64,000 bases of DNA from Rheinheimera sp. MM224 (GCF_947090785.1 NZ_OX352320.1:2965001-3029000); one strand, 5' to 3'; counted from the stretch's first letter, positions 17,850 through 27,660 are shown. Translations and numbers: made by a program. The notes: generated by a model not told the origin, from the sequence alone.

Positions 17850-18141
17850 TTCAAAATATCCTTATAAATTGAGGGGATAACTAACACAAATGTAGTCAAG
17901 TGCGCTCCTTGCCACAACCAATACTTAAGATTTACATTAAGAATATATCGCCATGAACCCAAGCCTTTTAATCATGTTCGCTAAAAGCTACCTCAACCAT
18001 CTGCGATAGTTTTTAATTCGATATCTGCGCAAAAACAGCCTGTACACACTCAGGAATTTGCACTAATCAATCGTCACTCAAAAGCTGGAGAGAAGGCGAA
18101 AGACTTAAGCTCATTTTCGTTAAAGGCGCAGTTTTTCCAGA

Positions 18142-18819
18142 TTACCTGAAGGTTGAATCAAGCGGTGTCAGCTGTGACGTGCTGATGTCATAGAGAAACC
18201 ATACGGGTTTTGCTGCTGTACCACTCTGGATCAGCACTTTATTGTTGCCAATGATACGAAAACCAGCAGTGTCTTTCATTATCGAGCGCAGCTGACTGCC
18301 ATCGTACTCTGACACCAGAATCTCTTGCCGATCTATGTAGTTGAGTATCTGGTCTTGATTAGAATCTGCACGGACCACCGCATACACATTTTTTGATACT
18401 GGAGACGTTTCCTGTTCAAACCGTGCTGTCGCAATCTGGCTTATCATGGTTGGTATATCAAATAATTGATGTTTTTCGCCATTTTGCCTGACAAAGAGTA
18501 AATTCACCGTATTACTGCTGATGGATAAGCCGTTACCGATAATAAGCCGCTCAGAGCGGACTTGGCTTGATGCTTCCGATATCAACATATCGACCGTCTG
18601 TTCAAACACATACACATCTTTAATTTGTCCCAGATAGGCTGTGCTATAGCTAGGTTGTTGTTGAGTGGCGGCAGCATCGTCAGCAGTCACTACTCTAACT
18701 TGCGCCATGCCGTAATCTGTTGGAAATAAACGATTGAACACTTCAACGGTAAAAAAACCAATCACAAATAATCCGCCAATAAAAAACAGCACTTGGTTAG
18801 ATTTTTGAATAAAACTCAT
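18142..18819 (-). CDS. Hypothetical membrane-anchored protein, 225 aa
   Basis: Start at 18819 gives MSFIQKSNQVLFFIGGLFVIGFFTVEVFNRLF, a single N-terminal membrane helix with a periplasmic domain behind it. An upstream ATG (18891) would add 24 residues encoded by a repeat-like sequence and is rejected. The periplasmic part is beta-rich and contains a 'YAVVRADSNQDQILNYIDRQEILVSEYDG' segment that looks like a dockerin/EF-hand-type DxNxD loop, and closes with repeated 'VLIQSG..WFLYDISTSQL' strands. No family is recognised. The ribosome site before the start is weak. Confidence 0.6.
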   Translation of the reverse strand: MSFIQKSNQVLFFIGGLFVIGFFTVEVFNRLFPTDYGMAQVRVVTADDAAATQQQPSYSTAYLGQIKDVYVFEQTVDMLISEASSQVRSERLIIGNGLSISSNTVNLLFVRQNGEKHQLFDIPTMISQIATARFEQETSPVSKNVYAVVRADSNQDQILNYIDRQEILVSEYDGSQLRSIMKDTAGFRIIGNNKVLIQSGTAAKPVWFLYDISTSQLTPLDSTFR

Positions 18820-18865
18820 AGTACGACCGCCCACATTACCTTCCTTCAGATCAATTCTGTCTTTA

Positions 18866-19086
18866 GGGTCAAGTCTTGCACTGTGCCCCAATCAATGTTT
18901 ACGTTTAACTTTCACATTCTGAAGCTTGCTCATCACCATTCTTTAAACCATCTTCAGCAGAAGTGAACCATAGTAGCGCTGCTTTATAATTTTTTGGCAG
19001 CAGAAAATTCGCTCTTACTCAGCCAAACTTTTTGCACAAATTACAACATCACTCAAACTCAGGGGGACGGTGCAAGACTTGCCCCC
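18866..19086. mobile_element. Transposase-free inverted-repeat element, likely RAYT relic
   Basis: The ends 18866-18889 and 19062-19085 are inverted copies with 21 of 24 matches (shared core GTGCAAGACTTG). The left end, read on the minus strand, matches the 24-bp repeat of the transposase at 738-1643 in 20 of 24 positions and encodes GAQCKT plus stop, parallel to GAKGKT plus stop there. The interior of about 170 bp has no coding frame. The layout is that of a small non-autonomous element or the remains of a deleted RAYT unit. Confidence 0.6.
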
Positions 19087-19104
19087 GTTGGCGCGTTCTG
19101 GCAT

Positions 19105-19668
19105 TTATTTTTCATTACGGTCAGCTGCATACTCTTCCATTGTATTTTGAGATGATGCTGCCTGCCTGATGGTTGATAGCCAGAGATCATCTGCGCTTCT
19201 GATTGGCTCAAATGATCTCCTTAGAGAATCATCATTAAGAAATATGAGATATTGCATGCCAACGCGATAGTAGCCTCGATTTACACAATCTCCGAAATCA
19301 GCTCCATTATCAGCTAAAAAAGACCAAAACTCAGCTACATGGTGCTTTCCTGCCCATTCATGAAACGATGATTTGTAGAAATCACCTTTGTAGTCCATAT
19401 CTGCACCGCGGAGCTTAAGTAAAGATCGTTCTTTACCCCTAAGCGTTTCATCCACTTTAAAAACGAAATCAGCAATGTGGCTATGCTTAATGTTTTTCTC
19501 AGTGACGGTAGCTAAATAAATTTCTGATTTGGCAACTAAATAGCTAATGGAGTCTCGCTTAGCAAATTCCCCCCAGTCGGGCTCATCGCTGCTAGGAACC
19601 ATACTGCACCCTATAGCGAGCTCGCTCACCATAAGCAGAATGACAAAAGTAAAGCTACTTAATTGCAT
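19105..19668 (-). CDS. Hypothetical lipoprotein, 187 aa
   Basis: The hydrophobic start ends in LAIGCS, an acceptable lipobox with Cys21, so a lipid anchor is likely. The following domain (SYLVAKSEIYLATVTEKN..FKVDETLRGK..SLLKLRG) resembles the beta-barrel that opens many small secreted proteins of the netrin/TIMP-like 'tissue inhibitor' kind (pattern 'A..IY.A.V......F.V...lKG'). That similarity is an impression and not certain. The final third is charged. It stands alone; the 536 bp upstream contain repeats and no gene. Confidence 0.6.
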   Translation of the reverse strand: MQLSSFTFVILLMVSELAIGCSMVPSSDEPDWGEFAKRDSISYLVAKSEIYLATVTEKNIKHSHIADFVFKVDETLRGKERSLLKLRGADMDYKGDFYKSSFHEWAGKHHVAEFWSFLADNGADFGDCVNRGYYRVGMQYLIFLNDDSLRRSFEPIRSADDLWLSTIRQAASSQNTMEEYAADRNEK

Positions 19669-20204
19669 CGATACTCCGATAAAATATTACAATCCATTCT
19701 CAAAGGCAGCCTACCCGCAATTCGGACATTATTCTGCCTTCTTTCATGATTTTTACTCATCCCAAACTAACTCTGATGTACCTCTATTTCAACAGGTTTT
19801 TCTGAAATCAGTAAATTTGAATCCGACAAAATTTATACAGGTAGTACACTAGTTGTTCTTGAATTTACTCAAGCTGGATACTTGGTAATTTATCCAGTGG
19901 TTTGGGCTAATAAAGGGAGCGATGAATAGGTATTTACCAGAACGCCGTATGTCCGCTATTGGCACTAAGCGGTTATCCGATTTGCTTATACTCAGACAAA
20001 GCTAAGATTGGAATTGCGTTCTGCAGAGGAGTAAGCCGCCAAAGCGAGGAAAGTCATGGTGCTTAGCATACCCTGTCCAGCATGGATGCTGGACAGGAGC
20101 CTATAGGGACATATTTACGGCGAGTCTGCGTGCACTATGGCTTTTCCGCTGCCACCTTCACCAACTACTGAAGAGCGGCAGATTTAAACTAGCAACGAAG
20201 CAAC
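19669..20204. other. 536-bp gene-free gap with hairpin repeats
   Basis: No frame has coding support. The gap contains a CCGCT...AGCGG motif near 19952-19975 and the 12-bp hairpin at 20072-20097. The only short frame with a purine-rich leader (a 27-codon ATG frame at 19922) has its ribosome site too close to the start to be convincing. Confidence 0.5.
20072..20097. repeat. Perfect 12-bp hairpin of an interspersed-repeat type
   Basis: Arms CCTGTCCAGCAT and ATGCTGGACAGG enclose a 2-base GG. The right flank GAGCCTATAGGGACATATTT then ACGGCG recalls a motif 'CATGGATG-hairpin, GAGC.....AGGGA...TTACGGCG' scattered in many gammaproteobacterial genomes (from memory). There is no T run, so it is not an ordinary terminator. 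Confidence 0.65.
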
Positions 20205-23200
20205 TTAAGGCGCAGTAATCACCTTATTCGCCAACACTCTGGCTTTGCCTAAAAAGCCGGACCAACGGATGTTAAAGCGGATTAAGCCCCAGTAGGTTAA
20301 TGGCACTAGCAATAAACTGGTTAAGGTTGAGAATACCAAACCACCAATGATAGCGATCGCCATAGGCGCATAACTTGGGCCGTCGCCGCCTATAGTGGCA
20401 TCACCAAAAGCCAGCGGTAACAGACCTAATACAGTGGTGGATACCGTCATCAGAATAGGGCGTAACCGTGCTTCACAGGCTTCGATAATCAATGGCACCA
20501 GCTCTGCATCAGGTCGCTCGTTACGCAGCTGATTAATGCGATCTACCAATACAATACCGTTATTCACCACTATGCCCATCAGCACCAACATACCTATCAT
20601 GCCCATAATGCCCATAGAAGTGCCGGTGAATAAAAAGGCCCAAAACACGCCAACAAAAGAGAACAGCAAGGAGCCAATCACAGCTGTTGGCATAATCAAG
20701 GACTCAAACAAAGCGGCCATGACCAGATAAATCATCGCCACAGCCAGTAACATATTGATTTGCATAATGCCCTGGGCTTCATCCTGATACTGGAAGCTGC
20801 CTTCAAAAGACCAGGCGTAACCCGCTGGCAACTGCAGCTGATTTAATCTCTTGGTCAGCTCTTCGCGGGCTTTATCCATAGTCAGGTCTTTGCTCATATT
20901 CATACCAATGGCAAGCGTAGTCTGGCGATTAAAGCGGCGGATTTCCGACAACAATGGCTCTACTTTCAGTTCAGCCACCTGAGCCAGCGTAATGACTACA
21001 TTGTCTTTCACCAGCACCGGAATAGCCGCCAGCTCAGCAGGTGAATGACTGACTTTTTCGTCGTACAACACCCTAAGTTGCACTTCGCCCTGCTCGTCTG
21101 AGCGGAAGGTGCGCAAGTTGGTGCCACGCAATGCCAGAGTCACAGCTTGCGCCACTTCGCTGGCATCCAGGCCCTGACGTTGTAACTCTTCGTTGTTCAA
21201 CTGAATTTGCATTTCAAACTGGCCATCGGCAATTTCAGAGCGCACATCCTCCAGGCCTTTAATTTGTGAAATCACCGGCACTATATCAGCGGCTAATTTA
21301 GTCAGCATTTCAGTAGAAGGGCCAGATAAATGCACCTGCATGCCACCACCGTTATCACTCCAGCCAAAACTGGGTTGTGAACGCACCAATTGTGGCCAGC
21401 CTTTGCGAATGCTTTCTTTAATTTCAGAGACAGGCTTCACCAGTGGATCGTTAAACATAATGATCGAAATCGCATGATTGGGTGTGTAGTAACTGTACAC
21501 AGACTCAATTTCATACTCTTCTTTATGCTGATACAGATAAGCTTCCATCCGGTTTACTTCCTGCTCTACTTCGGCCAGGTTGTAATTGCCCTGCACGTTG
21601 TAGTTCAGAAAAGCTCTGTTGCTGTCGCCGTCATCATCATCACCGCCAGACACCTGGCTGATCGGAATAGCTATGCTGAATAGCAATAAAAAGGCGATGC
21701 CGGTAGCCGCTTTAGGCGATGCCATCACCCAGCGTAAACAGCGGCCATAAAATTTGTCCAGCTTGCTTGGCTGTGCATTATCGCTGCTATGGATTTGCTT
21801 AATTTTTGTGGTCAACAGCGGAATTAAGGTTAAAGCCATCAGTAACGACACGCCAAGAGCTATGGTGATTGCAATAGCAACGTGCTCTAAAAACACAGTC
21901 ACGTCCACTTTCTGGCCAATAATATTAGGCAAAAACACTATGGCTGTGGTTGCAGTACCGGCAAGCACGGCCAAACTGACACGATTGACCCCAAGTTCAG
22001 TGGCTCTTTTCATATCAGGATCGGCAGCACGTTCGCGGAATATACTTTCAGTCACTACCACAGAGTTATCCACCAGCATACCGACTGCCAGCATTAAACC
22101 CATCATACTCAACACATTCAGGCTGTAACCAAGGAAATACATAGCACCTAAGGTGATGGCGATAGAGACAGGCACAGACAACACCACCACTAAAGTGGTT
22201 GGAATATGGCGTAAGAATAAATACAGCACACCAAAAGATAATAAAGCACCCATAGCACCAGAACCCAGCAGGTTCGACAACGAATCTGTGACGCCTTTGG
22301 CGGTATCATCCATCAGGAATAAATTAATACCATTAAAAGCCGGATCTTTACCCGCAGCATCCACAACAGCTATTGCGGCGCGGGATACATCAACCAGGTT
22401 AGCATTGGATTCTTTAAATACGTTCATACCCACAGCATAAGTCTGGTGTAAATGCCTGCCTTCAATACGTTTTGGTAGCTCCAACACTACATCAGCCACT
22501 GCGCCCAGGGTTAAACCGGCACGAATAGGCAAAGCGCGGATTTCATCCAGACTGGTAAATTCCCCAACGGGTTTAACCAGAATGCTTTCGTTTGGATTAC
22601 GCAGCTCGCCCGCTGTCATTGCAAAGTTACTAGCCTGTAGCAACTGCACTAGTTGCACCGGGTCGACCTGTAAGTTACGCATACGTTGTGGGTCAAGGCG
22701 AATAGTCACCTGACGTTTATCCACCCCATAAAGCTCTACTTTAGACACGCCAGGCACCCGCTCCAATGGGCGTTTAATCACACGCTCCAGTAAGTCGTAC
22801 GCCATAGCTAAATCGCGTTCACTGGAAATACGCAGCTGGAAAATAGGCATATCGCTGGTATTAAACTGATACACCATCACCCGCTCCACGTCACGTGGCA
22901 ACAGGTGACGCATATTATCTAAACGCTCGCGCACTTCAATACTTTTGGTATTGATGTCTTCTTCCCAGTTAAATTCCAACGAAATATCAGCACCATCTTC
23001 TTTGGAGAAACTGCGCATCTTTTTAATGCCAGTCACTGTCGCCAGCGCTTCTTCCACTGGTCTGGTGATCAAACGTTCGGTTTCACTGGGTGTGGCATTT
23101 GGATATGGCACATGCACATAAATTTCAGGTATGTCGATGCCAGGGAATTTCTCCAGTGGCAACATCCGGCTGGCGATTAAACCAAACACCAGCAAGGACA

Positions 23201-23270
23201 AAAACAACATACATAAAGTGACAGGCCGGGTTAAAGCAAAACGGGTGATGGCTAAAGGTTTATGATCCAT
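20205..23270 (-). CDS. RND efflux permease, second subunit of the pair
   Basis: The 1021-residue protein has the full RND plan: a first membrane helix (PVTLCMLFLSLLVFGLIA), a large periplasmic loop, helices 2-7, a second periplasmic loop and helices 8-12. Start at 23270 is set by AAGGAG, which lies inside the end of the upstream permease gene; the stop of that gene is 4 bp from this ATG, so the two are translationally coupled. The helix 4 motif reads GMLVDNSVVVTES and the helix 10 motif GIVVNNGIVLVDR, with Asn where AcrB has the second Asp and Lys. This marks a distinct RND subgroup. The substrate cannot be read. Confidence 0.88.
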   Translation of the reverse strand: MDHKPLAITRFALTRPVTLCMLFLSLLVFGLIASRMLPLEKFPGIDIPEIYVHVPYPNATPSETERLITRPVEEALATVTGIKKMRSFSKEDGADISLEFNWEEDINTKSIEVRERLDNMRHLLPRDVERVMVYQFNTSDMPIFQLRISSERDLAMAYDLLERVIKRPLERVPGVSKVELYGVDKRQVTIRLDPQRMRNLQVDPVQLVQLLQASNFAMTAGELRNPNESILVKPVGEFTSLDEIRALPIRAGLTLGAVADVVLELPKRIEGRHLHQTYAVGMNVFKESNANLVDVSRAAIAVVDAAGKDPAFNGINLFLMDDTAKGVTDSLSNLLGSGAMGALLSFGVLYLFLRHIPTTLVVVLSVPVSIAITLGAMYFLGYSLNVLSMMGLMLAVGMLVDNSVVVTESIFRERAADPDMKRATELGVNRVSLAVLAGTATTAIVFLPNIIGQKVDVTVFLEHVAIAITIALGVSLLMALTLIPLLTTKIKQIHSSDNAQPSKLDKFYGRCLRWVMASPKAATGIAFLLLFSIAIPISQVSGGDDDDGDSNRAFLNYNVQGNYNLAEVEQEVNRMEAYLYQHKEEYEIESVYSYYTPNHAISIIMFNDPLVKPVSEIKESIRKGWPQLVRSQPSFGWSDNGGGMQVHLSGPSTEMLTKLAADIVPVISQIKGLEDVRSEIADGQFEMQIQLNNEELQRQGLDASEVAQAVTLALRGTNLRTFRSDEQGEVQLRVLYDEKVSHSPAELAAIPVLVKDNVVITLAQVAELKVEPLLSEIRRFNRQTTLAIGMNMSKDLTMDKAREELTKRLNQLQLPAGYAWSFEGSFQYQDEAQGIMQINMLLAVAMIYLVMAALFESLIMPTAVIGSLLFSFVGVFWAFLFTGTSMGIMGMIGMLVLMGIVVNNGIVLVDRINQLRNERPDAELVPLIIEACEARLRPILMTVSTTVLGLLPLAFGDATIGGDGPSYAPMAIAIIGGLVFSTLTSLLLVPLTYWGLIRFNIRWSGFLGKARVLANKVITAP

Positions 23271-23274
23271 AGTT

Positions 23275-26200
23275 TTACTCCTTAGCCGGTTGCACGTCAC
23301 GCGCAGTCAGACGATACAGCACAGGAATAAATACCAAAGTCAGCAGCGTTGACAGGCTTAGGCCCCAAATCACCGTAATTGCCATTGGAGAACGGATTTC
23401 TGCACCATCACTGCTGCCCAGCACCATAGGTAATAAGCCCAGCACTGTGGTTAAGGTGGTCATCAATACAGGACGTAAGCGGGTTGCACCTGCTTCGACT
23501 ATGGCATCAGACACAGCCATGCCCTCATCCCGCAGTTGGTTAATACGGTCGATCAGTACTATGGCGTTGTTCACCACTATACCGGCCAGCATAATCAGAC
23601 CGATAAAGACGATGACAGAGACACGAGTACCAGTCAGCCACAAGCCAAGTACGGCACCCGCACCAGCCAAAGGTACGGTAAATAAAATCAGCAAAGGTTG
23701 CAGCAGGTTTTCAAACTGCGACGCCATCACCAGATACACCAGAAACACCGCTAACAGCAAAGCCATAATCAAGGAATTAAACGAACGTTCCATCTCTTCA
23801 CTTTGGCCGACAATAGTGGCACCAACCCCATAAGGCAGCGTCAGTTGTGCTAATACAGCTTTGGCTGCAGCAGTGGCTTGCTCTAAGTCACCATAAGAAA
23901 GGTTGGCACTAATTAAAGCCACACGCTGCTGACCAATACGGGTAATTTCGCTTGGCCCTACTTCGCGTTTAATGTCAGCCACGGCAGACAACGGCAGTGG
24001 TTTTTCACTATTTGGGTTGATGATAATTTGCGACAGTTGTTGCTCTGAGTTGCGGAAGTTTTCTGCCAAACGCACGCGGATATCGACTTTGCGATCGTTA
24101 ATCGAATACTGACCTGCAATCTCGCCGCCAATATAATTCGACACCCGTTTGGACACATCAGCCGCAGTTAAACCCAGCTGAGATAAACGGTCGTGGTGGA
24201 AATGCAAGGTGATTTCCGGCTGACCAGAACGTAACGAGCTTTTAATATCAGTAAATCTGTCATTGGCTGCCAGGGCTTTAGCCAGTTGATCCGAGGTTGC
24301 TTTTAAGCTGCTTAAATCATGACCGGATAATTCTATTTCCAGTGGAGTGCTGAAACTAAACAGCTCTGGCCTGTCTATTTTAGCTGTCAGATCCGGCATA
24401 GTGCTTACCGCATCACGGAACAATTGAATTAAACGCTCTTCATCTGCAGTAGTAGCACTGTCTTTTAAAATAATATTTAAGCGGCCCCAATGACTGCCAC
24501 CGATATTTGGGTCCACAGTCATTTGCTGGCCTGTACCAGCTTGTGCATAACTGCGATCAATTTCAGGTTGCAGTGAAGCGACGTCCGCCAGTTGTTTTAA
24601 TACCTTGTCAGTACGTTCTATCGCACTGCCTACAGGAAGTTGAACTTCCACATAGAATTCGCCCTGGCTCATGCTTGGGATCACGTCAAAACCTAAACGT
24701 GGGATCAAGGTATAAATCAACGCCGTGGACACTACGGTAAAAATTAATACTAAAGCTTTTGCCTTCAGGGCTGTTTTTAATACAGATCTATAACCTGATT
24801 CCAATCCACGCAGAAATGCCTGCACTACGTTCAACAGCGGGTTAAAGATAAAACTCAGAGCTTTAGACAGAGCCCGAAACAGGATAGTCAGCAGAGTAAA
24901 TAACCCTAAAAATACAAAACGCACGCCCAGATACAGCAGATGAAAAGGCACCAGCGGCCATAAATACCAGCGCTCTGGTTTTATGCGTGTAGCCTGAGTT
25001 GGCGCAGAATCTGAAGTAGCACCTGAAGCAACATTACTGCCGCCTTCACGGGCCGCCATGGCAGGAATAAGAGTTAAAGCCACCAGCAGTGATGCCAATA
25101 AAGCGTAAGTGACGGTCAAAGCCTGATCTTTAAACAACTGACCTGCCACACCTTCAACAAACACCAACGGGAAGAATACGGCCACTGTGGTCAAGGTTGA
25201 AGCGGTAATAGCCATAGCTACTTCACTGGCGCCTTTTTTCGCCGCTTCCATAGGTGCCATGCCCTGTTCTTTATAGCGGGCGATATTCTCTAATACCACT
25301 ATGGCGTTATCCACCAGCATACCTATGGCCAGGGCTATACCGCCTAAGCTCATAATATTTAAGCTGATATCCTGCGCATACATCAGGTTGAAGGTCGCAA
25401 TCACTGACAGCGGAATAGAAATCGAGATCACCAGCGTGGTCCAGACATTACGCAGGAATAAATACAGCACAATCATCGCCAGAATACCGCCTTCAAATGC
25501 GGCTGATTTCACTTCGTCTATGGCTTGTTTGATAAAGGTGGATTGATCGTACACTAAGGTCAACTGATAACCGGCTGGCAGATTCTTTTGTAAGTCCTCC
25601 AGTTTTGCAGTGACAGTTTTAGCCACTTGTACTGTATTGGCATCGCCCTCTTTGTAGATGGCAATTTCAATGGCTTCTTTGCCATGCACATAGGTAATGC
25701 TTTGACGGTCGACAAAAGAGTCACGTATTTCAGCGATGTCAGACAAACGGATCTGGCTTTCACCCACTTTGGCAATGTACAAATTGCGGATTTCGTCCAG
25801 ATTGGCAAATTGGTTAATAGTGCGGACTAAATAATCATGACTGCCGGTTTCTAAACGACCACCAGCCTGGTTAATGTTTTGCTCTTTTAAACGCTGATTG
25901 ACGGTGCTGATATCCAGCTTCAACTGACTGAGTTTTTCATTGTCGATCAGAATTTGAATTTCCTGAGTTAAACCACCATCTGGCCGCACTGCAGCTACAC
26001 CAGCTAAGGATTCTAAACGGCGACGTAAATCTTCTTCAGCAAAAGTACGTAAGCTCACCAGTTGCGCTGGCGTTAAATCTTTTTTCTCATCACGGCTTAA
26101 GGCCAGACGAACCACAGGATCTAAATTTGGATTAAACCGCAGTAACAATGGTTTTTTCACATCTAAAGGCAGGTACAGCACATCCACTTTTTCCCGCACT

Positions 26201-26520
26201 TCAAGACCGGCCAGATCCATATCTGAGCCCCATTCAAACTCCATAATCACGTCGGAGCGGCCAGCGCGGGATACCGAGTGCACTTTACGAATGCCTTTGA
26301 CAATACCCACAGCTTCTTCAATCGGTTTGCTGACCAATTGCTCGACTTCGGCCGGAGCTGCGCCTGCATATTCAGTACGGATAGTTAAAGTTGGGTAAGA
26401 CAAATCAGGAAGTAAATTGACGGCCAGTCGGCCCATAGCGACCAGACCAAATAACATAATGCCTAAAGTGAACATCCACATGGTGACCGGACGTGCAACG
26501 GCTGTATCCACTAGTTTCAT
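23275..26520 (-). CDS. RND efflux permease, first subunit of the pair
   Basis: This is a 1081-residue inner membrane permease of the RND family (N-terminus MKLVDTAVARPVTMWMFTLGIMLFGLVA). Helix 4 reads GMLVDNAIVVLEN and helix 10 GIVVNNAIVLIDR, again without the AcrB Asp-Asp/Lys set. It is longer than its partner because of an insert near residues 495-580, between helices 6 and 7: a Ser/Ala/Thr-rich stretch and then long hydrophobic and amphipathic segments (YLWPLVPFHLLYLGVRFVFLGLFTL). It follows the adaptor gene by 72 bp and is coupled to the second permease. The two probably assemble as a mixed trimer, as MdtB and MdtC do, but that is inference. Confidence 0.88.
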   Translation of the reverse strand: MKLVDTAVARPVTMWMFTLGIMLFGLVAMGRLAVNLLPDLSYPTLTIRTEYAGAAPAEVEQLVSKPIEEAVGIVKGIRKVHSVSRAGRSDVIMEFEWGSDMDLAGLEVREKVDVLYLPLDVKKPLLLRFNPNLDPVVRLALSRDEKKDLTPAQLVSLRTFAEEDLRRRLESLAGVAAVRPDGGLTQEIQILIDNEKLSQLKLDISTVNQRLKEQNINQAGGRLETGSHDYLVRTINQFANLDEIRNLYIAKVGESQIRLSDIAEIRDSFVDRQSITYVHGKEAIEIAIYKEGDANTVQVAKTVTAKLEDLQKNLPAGYQLTLVYDQSTFIKQAIDEVKSAAFEGGILAMIVLYLFLRNVWTTLVISISIPLSVIATFNLMYAQDISLNIMSLGGIALAIGMLVDNAIVVLENIARYKEQGMAPMEAAKKGASEVAMAITASTLTTVAVFFPLVFVEGVAGQLFKDQALTVTYALLASLLVALTLIPAMAAREGGSNVASGATSDSAPTQATRIKPERWYLWPLVPFHLLYLGVRFVFLGLFTLLTILFRALSKALSFIFNPLLNVVQAFLRGLESGYRSVLKTALKAKALVLIFTVVSTALIYTLIPRLGFDVIPSMSQGEFYVEVQLPVGSAIERTDKVLKQLADVASLQPEIDRSYAQAGTGQQMTVDPNIGGSHWGRLNIILKDSATTADEERLIQLFRDAVSTMPDLTAKIDRPELFSFSTPLEIELSGHDLSSLKATSDQLAKALAANDRFTDIKSSLRSGQPEITLHFHHDRLSQLGLTAADVSKRVSNYIGGEIAGQYSINDRKVDIRVRLAENFRNSEQQLSQIIINPNSEKPLPLSAVADIKREVGPSEITRIGQQRVALISANLSYGDLEQATAAAKAVLAQLTLPYGVGATIVGQSEEMERSFNSLIMALLLAVFLVYLVMASQFENLLQPLLILFTVPLAGAGAVLGLWLTGTRVSVIVFIGLIMLAGIVVNNAIVLIDRINQLRDEGMAVSDAIVEAGATRLRPVLMTTLTTVLGLLPMVLGSSDGAEIRSPMAITVIWGLSLSTLLTLVFIPVLYRLTARDVQPAKE

Positions 26521-26557
26521 AGAAGATCCCTTATTTATTTTTTATTTATTATTCACA

Positions 26558-26575
26558 GCAGGGCTTTCGCCCTGC
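26558..26575 (-). other. Intercistronic hairpin with GAAA loop
   Basis: On the minus strand GCAGGGC-GAAA-GCCCTGC forms a 7-bp stem with a GNRA tetraloop in the 72-bp gap between the adaptor and the first permease. An A/T-rich stretch without a T run follows. It may protect the upstream message or lower read-through. Confidence 0.45.
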
Positions 26576-26592
26576 CATGGAGGGAGATTGAA

Positions 26593-27660
26593 TTAACTCT
26601 TTGCAATAACCTGAACCGGGCTTTGCTCTTTTAAGCTGGCCTGGCCTGCAGTAACCACTTGCTCGCCTTCAGTTAAACCTTCCACTACTTCAAACATAGT
26701 GTCGGATTCATAGCCTGTAGTGATGGTTTTACGTTCTACTTTGCCATCTTTGTTCACAACAAAGACTGAACTGCTGTTATCCATCGCCATCACAGCACGT
26801 TTTGGTACTAACAGGGCCGCCGCTTTGGCGTCGTATTGCACTTCGACCTGAGCAAACATACCGGCTTTTAATGTTAGGTCACTGTTATCTACAGCAACTG
26901 TGACACGGGCTGTACCAGTGGTCGCGTCAACCACCGGAGAGATACGGATAATTTTCGCTTCTTTTGCTGGCAGAGCAGCAAAATGTAAGTGCGCGACCTG
27001 ACCTACTTTAGCCCGTGGTAACTGATGCTCTGGCAAATTGATCACGGCTTCTAAACGCTCTTGTGACACAATTTCAAACAAAGCTTTGGATGAATACTCA
27101 GTGATCAACTGGCCTACTTTGACATGACGACGGGCAATCACGCCGCTGATAGGCGCGATGATCTTCGTTTCTTTTAATGCCAGCTCAGACAAAGCGACAG
27201 AAGCGGATAAAGACTCCACCTGCCATTTTAGTTTGTCGTATAAGTCAAAGCTCACCAGTTTTTTCTGATACATAGCTTCTAACCGGGCCAGCTCACTTTT
27301 TAACTGACCTAATTCAGCTTTGCCTTTGGCTAAGTTGAGTTGCTGACGTTCGGTGTCCAGGATAGCCATAACCTGGCCCGCTTTGACTACATCACCTTCT
27401 TCAACAAACAGTTGTTGCACTATACCTGTTGATTTGCTGTTTACTTCAGCATCTTCTTTAGCTTCCAGTGTGCTGGTGGTGCGATACAAACTACTGATTT
27501 CACCACGACTGACTAAAGCGGCTTCGACAGGGATGCTGATCACAGCCTCCACTTTCGCAGCGTCCGGACTTCCTTCAGCGCTGCCGCAACCTGTTAATAC
27601 CAAAGAGCTGGCCAATAAAGCAGTAGTGACAGCAGTAGCGAGCAATGAGCGGGTTTTCAT
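26593..27660 (-). CDS. RND periplasmic adaptor (membrane fusion lipoprotein)
   Basis: The 355-residue protein starts with a signal and lipobox (VLTGC, Cys25), so it is anchored in the inner membrane by lipid. It then has a lipoyl-like half (EAKEDAEVNSKSTGIVQQLFVEEGDVVKAGQVMAILD), a short coiled-coil hairpin (about 100-150), the second lipoyl half (KIIAPISGVIARRHVKVGQLI) and beta-barrel and proximal domains ending TAGQASLKEQSPVQVI. Adaptors bridge the RND pump to an outer membrane channel. It is the first gene of a three-gene operon with two permeases; no channel gene is present, so a TolC-like protein encoded elsewhere must be used. Confidence 0.9.
   Translation of the reverse strand: MKTRSLLATAVTTALLASSLVLTGCGSAEGSPDAAKVEAVISIPVEAALVSRGEISSLYRTTSTLEAKEDAEVNSKSTGIVQQLFVEEGDVVKAGQVMAILDTERQQLNLAKGKAELGQLKSELARLEAMYQKKLVSFDLYDKLKWQVESLSASVALSELALKETKIIAPISGVIARRHVKVGQLITEYSSKALFEIVSQERLEAVINLPEHQLPRAKVGQVAHLHFAALPAKEAKIIRISPVVDATTGTARVTVAVDNSDLTLKAGMFAQVEVQYDAKAAALLVPKRAVMAMDNSSSVFVVNKDGKVERKTITTGYESDTMFEVVEGLTEGEQVVTAGQASLKEQSPVQVIAKS

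Noticed and set aside
19922..20005. 27-codon frame with GGGAG before ATG
   Set aside because: The purine box is only two bases from the ATG and the sequence lies in a repeat-like stretch with CCGCT/AGCGG.
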